From positions 1 through 38,922 of the forward strand of contig JADZFD010000055.1 of assembly GCA_020850225.1 (NCBI GenBank): a stretch of 38,922 nt of DNA, in the 5' to 3' direction. The DNA comes from Saprospiraceae bacterium. Its GTDB lineage: Bacteria > Bacteroidota > Bacteroidia > Chitinophagales > Saprospiraceae. Position numbers and translations under genes: made by a program. The notes under the pieces were generated by a model. It searched no databases. It saw only the letters and a program-made list of their open reading frames with translations, and was not told the origin of the DNA. Shown in pieces: positions 36,636 to 38,922 of the stretch (positions are counted from its first letter, which is position 1; each line of letters opens with the position of its first letter).

Positions 36636-37237
36636 ATGTAAAATTGCAGGAAACACCTTTAATTCCAGAAATGGAAATAAAAATACCTGTACCGGATAAA
36701 ACAACGGATGTAGTAACCGCTTCAGAAAATACATCACAGCCATTATCACCACCAGTAAAATCCGAAACAAATAAATCAGAATTAAATATTTTCAAAAAAA
36801 CCAGTATTGAAGCCTTACGTGCCGATATACGCAAACAGGAAAAAATAAAAGCTGCTTCCAGAAAGATATTATCTGTAGAAAGTATTCAGCAGATATGGAA
36901 CGAATACATTGAGGCAACGACATCCAAAAGTGTTCAGGCAGCTTTACAACTGGCGAAATTAAGAATCGATGGATTTATTATCCAAATCACTGTTCCCAAT
37001 CAGGTCAATAAGGATATGGTATTGCAGGAAACCAACTTACTGGATAGGTTGAGGGACGACCTTGCATTACCAGAGCTCGTATTCAACGTACAGACAGATA
37101 TCAGTCAGTTTCCGGATTATCAGGAAAATAAATTTGTTCCAACCCTGTCACAAAAGGATAAATACCTTCAAATGCTTGAAAAAAATCCGGATTTAAGGCT
37201 TCTTTCTCAAAAGTTAGGATTGAAAATCGATCAATAA
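36614..37237 (+). CDS. dnaX: Tau-specific C-terminal part of dnaX, -1 frame
   Basis: A continuous -1 frame runs from the A11 run to TAA at 37235-37237. It has a Pro/Ser/Thr/Glu-rich linker (about 60 residues, PLIPEMEIKIPVPDKTTD) and a folded end: SVESIQQIWNEYIEATTS, a beta-rich middle, and QKDKYLQMLEKNPDLRLLSQ. This resembles Bacteroidota DnaX C-termini. Joined to the zero frame with one extra A, the product is 587 residues, close to the length usual for the phylum. No plausible independent start exists: the first start-like codon is TTG at 36644 in mid-linker. So it is part of dnaX and not a separate gene. Confidence 0.85.
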   Translation, partial: KKKTDSLNVKLQETPLIPEMEIKIPVPDKTTDVVTASENTSQPLSPPVKSETNKSELNIFKKTSIEALRADIRKQEKIKAASRKILSVESIQQIWNEYIEATTSKSVQAALQLAKLRIDGFIIQITVPNQVNKDMVLQETNLLDRLRDDLALPELVFNVQTDISQFPDYQENKFVPTLSQKDKYLQMLEKNPDLRLLSQKLGLKIDQ

Positions 37238-37318
37238 TATCAGTTTTACAATACATTTATTAAACAATATCCGCGTAATGGCTATTTACATTTGTATGAT
37301 TTGATAAGGCTTTATGCT

Positions 37319-38002
37319 ATGCCCGACTGGAATACTGATACAAAAGATTTACATACGATACTTCATGAGAATCCCGGACTGAAGGAAATAATATATTCCG
37401 GTGAGTTTATCTGTAATAAGGGCGAATATATCTATCATGCAGGCGATAGGACTAACCAGATTTATTTTATACTGAAAGGAAAGATAAAAACCGGATCCAT
37501 TATTGGAGATGAGAAAGATTCAGTACAGGATATACTTACAGAAGGTGACCTGTTCAATGCATCTGTGCTGATACCTGATTCACCCAAAAATGAATATGCA
37601 TATGCAATGGAAAATACACATCTGTCGAGCATATCCAGGGATAAACTTATATCAATCCTCGATAAATACACGGAGTTTAATGTTTTTATTATGAAAACAT
37701 TCAGTGAAAAAGTTGAGGAAAAACAGAATAGACTGGAATCCCTCATTTTTAAAAATTCCCGTACACGCATCCTTGAATTCCTTATTAAAAGCATTCAGAA
37801 AAAAGGACAACGTGTGGGGTATGAATGGGTCTTGCGTCATTTTTATACTCACCAGGATATAGCAAGCCTTACATCCACATCCCGCCAATCTGTTACAACT
37901 CTGCTGAATGAACTCAGGAAAAAGAATATTATTCATTTCGATAGAAAACGGCTGCTCGTACGGGATCTGGAACAATTGCAGTCGCTGATTAAAGAAAAAT
38001 AA
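37319..38002 (+). CDS. Crp/Fnr family transcriptional regulator
   Basis: A 227-residue regulator. The N-terminal half is a cyclic-nucleotide-type beta-roll (CNKGEYIYHAGDRTNQIYFILKG; ILTEGDLFNASVL), then a dimer helix, then a winged helix-turn-helix with YTHQDIASLTSTSRQSVTTL (about residues 180-200). It has no Cys cluster, so an iron-sulfur Fnr is unlikely. The residues of a cAMP pocket (RS or RT after the GE motif) are not clear, so the ligand is unknown. The TTG at 37292 would add 9 codons; the ATG at 37319 is preferred. It follows dnaX by 81 bases and precedes the DUF3109 gene by 12, so it may be cotranscribed with it. Confidence 0.88.
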   Translation: MPDWNTDTKDLHTILHENPGLKEIIYSGEFICNKGEYIYHAGDRTNQIYFILKGKIKTGSIIGDEKDSVQDILTEGDLFNASVLIPDSPKNEYAYAMENTHLSSISRDKLISILDKYTEFNVFIMKTFSEKVEEKQNRLESLIFKNSRTRILEFLIKSIQKKGQRVGYEWVLRHFYTHQDIASLTSTSRQSVTTLLNELRKKNIIHFDRKRLLVRDLEQLQSLIKEK

Positions 38003-38014
38003 ATATATACCAAT

Positions 38015-38602
38015 ATGCTTATCATACAGGATATACTGGTTAGTGAAGAAATCATTGAAGAGCAATTTGCCTGCGATCTGAATGCCTGTAAGGGAGCCTG
38101 TTGTGTGGAAGGCGACTATGGTGCACCACTCGATACTGACGAAATGGCTCTTATCGAAAAATATAAAGACATTATTCTTGATAATTTGCCTGAAAGATCA
38201 CGGGAATACTTAAAAAACAACTCTGGTTTTGAATTTTATTCAGAATACAAGGTATGGGGAACATCCTGCCATGATGACGGTGCCTGCGTTTTTATGACGC
38301 GAAACGATCTCGGTATTGCCATGTGTGGCATCGAAAAAACCTGGCGTGAAGGTAATATACCCTTTCAAAAACCCATTTCATGCCATCTGTATCCCATACG
38401 CATATCCACCAATGAATTTGTAGGTTTTGAGGCGTGGAATTACGATAGATGGGATATATGCAGTGCTGCATGTGATCGCGGTAAAAAGGAAAGTATTCCT
38501 CTTTATAAGTTCGTAAAAGACGCTATAGTCCGTAAAAAAGGAGAAGCATTTTATGAAGAACTTGATGCTGCAGCTCAAAACATGAAAAATCAGTCCAACT
38601 AA
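38015..38602 (+). CDS. DUF3109 family Cys-rich protein
   Basis: A 195-residue cytosolic protein. Its conserved Cys clusters are FACDLNACKGACCVEGDYGAP (about residues 18-38), TSCHDDGACVF, AMCG, ISCHLYPI and DICSAACDRG, matching DUF3109, which is related to YkgJ-like zinc- or iron-chelating proteins. It probably binds a metal or an iron-sulfur cluster; biochemistry is not established. It begins 12 bases after the Crp/Fnr gene, suggesting an operon. No defect is seen. Confidence 0.9.
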   Translation: MLIIQDILVSEEIIEEQFACDLNACKGACCVEGDYGAPLDTDEMALIEKYKDIILDNLPERSREYLKNNSGFEFYSEYKVWGTSCHDDGACVFMTRNDLGIAMCGIEKTWREGNIPFQKPISCHLYPIRISTNEFVGFEAWNYDRWDICSAACDRGKKESIPLYKFVKDAIVRKKGEAFYEELDAAAQNMKNQSN

Positions 38603-38749
38603 GGATCAGGTTACCAAAAGTTTTTATCCGTGTGATATGCCCGGTTTATAACAGCTCGAAGCCAGCCCACAAACCCATGCTTGCAAAAGAGCCAATTTTG
38701 CCGACCCGCTATAAAGAGCAATAAATGACCGTTTGTCCGTAAAAGTTGA
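38603..38749. other. Gap with a more GC-rich patch before the HTH gene
   Basis: Around 38640-38715 the sequence is richer in GC than the neighbouring DNA (GCCAGCCCACAAACCCATGC), with GCAAAA/TTTTGC arms near 38685-38703 that could pair. It encodes nothing obvious. It could mark the edge of an acquired region starting at the HTH gene; this is weak. Confidence 0.3.
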
Positions 38750-38757
38750 TATATTTG
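38750..38757 (+). promoter_or_regulatory. Candidate -7 box (TATATTTG) for the HTH gene
   Basis: A perfect TAnnTTTG lies 18 bases before the ATG at 38776. TTTG at 38732-38735 is 14 bases upstream, a bit close for a -33 element. Confidence 0.45.
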
Positions 38758-38775
38758 CACCAAATGCTAATTGAC

Positions 38776-38922
38776 ATGAGCAAAAAAGCAATTAACAGAC
38801 TGAAAGCTGTTTTGGCGGAACAAGGCAAGACCAACAAATGGCTTGCTGAAAAACTCGACAAAAACGAAACAACTATTTCCCGTTGGTGCACCAATGAGGT
38901 ACAACCCTCAATGGACACTTTC
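38776..38922 (+). CDS. XRE-type helix-turn-helix regulator, cut by the window edge
   Basis: The first 49 residues are visible: a short basic N-terminus, then NRLKAVLAEQGKTNKWLAEK and LDKNETTISRWCTNEVQPSM, an HTH_3/XRE helix-turn-helix. The recognition helix is NETTISRWCTNE, and QPSMDTF is the usual entry to the fifth helix. The ATG at 38776 is preferred over one at 38764. Small stand-alone regulators of this kind often head restriction-modification or other defence modules in Bacteroidota. The continuation lies outside the window, so the target is unknown. Confidence 0.8.
   Translation, partial: MSKKAINRLKAVLAEQGKTNKWLAEKLDKNETTISRWCTNEVQPSMDTF

Noticed and set aside
36644-37237. Separate gene with a TTG start downstream of dnaX
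   Set aside because: It begins inside a tau-type linker, has no upstream signal, and is exactly one base out of frame with dnaX at an 11-A run; it is better read as the tau tail.

Overview
The window looks like AT-rich chromosomal DNA from a member of the Bacteroidota, probably an environmental Saprospiria or Chitinophagia-like lineage. The evidence is Bacteroidota-type promoter boxes (TAnnTTTG, once with a TTG exactly 19 bases upstream), a type IX secretion C-terminal domain on a secreted enzyme, an archaeal/eukaryote-type prolyl-tRNA synthetase, a SusC-like two-part TonB receptor, and many families best known from that phylum (DUF3108, DUF4230, DUF3127, DUF3109, DUF2279, DUF6909-like). No tRNA, rRNA or CRISPR array was found. 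Most of the window is ordinary housekeeping and envelope gene content; the only mobile-element trace is one decayed transposase.

Layout. 1-345: a probable gene tail at the left edge and two hairpin terminators. 345-3966 (minus): a lipoprotein and a three-gene run (LPG-synthase-like membrane protein, DUF3108, DUF4230). 4176-8010 (plus): a tight five-gene run of a LolD/MacB-type ABC ATPase, an FtsX-like permease with a His-rich loop, two tandem DUF3299-like proteins sharing a CFFCG..GPET motif, and an LpxD-like acyltransferase. I infer metal (probably zinc) handling in the envelope. 8061-9957 (minus): DUF3127 protein and proS. 10216-14191 (plus): a Tyr/Asn/Trp-rich secreted protein, a FadL-like outer-membrane protein and a DUF2279 protein. 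14301-23129 (minus): an EF-G2-type factor with degenerate GTPase motifs, a 1607-residue exonuclease-RecQ-UvrD fusion, and a type IX-secreted sugar dehydrogenase. 23618-26983 (plus): ileS with a swapped HIGH motif. 27142-29601 (minus): TonB-dependent receptor. 29818-32396 (plus): DUF6909-like protein and a Cys-rich outer-membrane protein. 32546-33545: transposase remnant. 33625-38602 (plus): M23 peptidase, dnaX split across two frames at an 11-A run, a Crp/Fnr regulator and a DUF3109 protein. 38776-end: start of an HTH regulator cut by the window edge.

The points most worth follow-up are: (1) dnaX, where an 11-A run joins a short gamma-like frame to the tau tail in the -1 frame; (2) the exonuclease/RecQ/UvrD triple fusion; (3) the ABC-DUF3299 cluster with its His-rich and Cys motifs; (4) the GxHH version of the HIGH motif in IleRS, a change tied to mupirocin hyper-resistance in another IleRS2; (5) the EF-G paralogue lacking the canonical catalytic His and NKxD. 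Functions rest on motif recognition by eye, without database searches.
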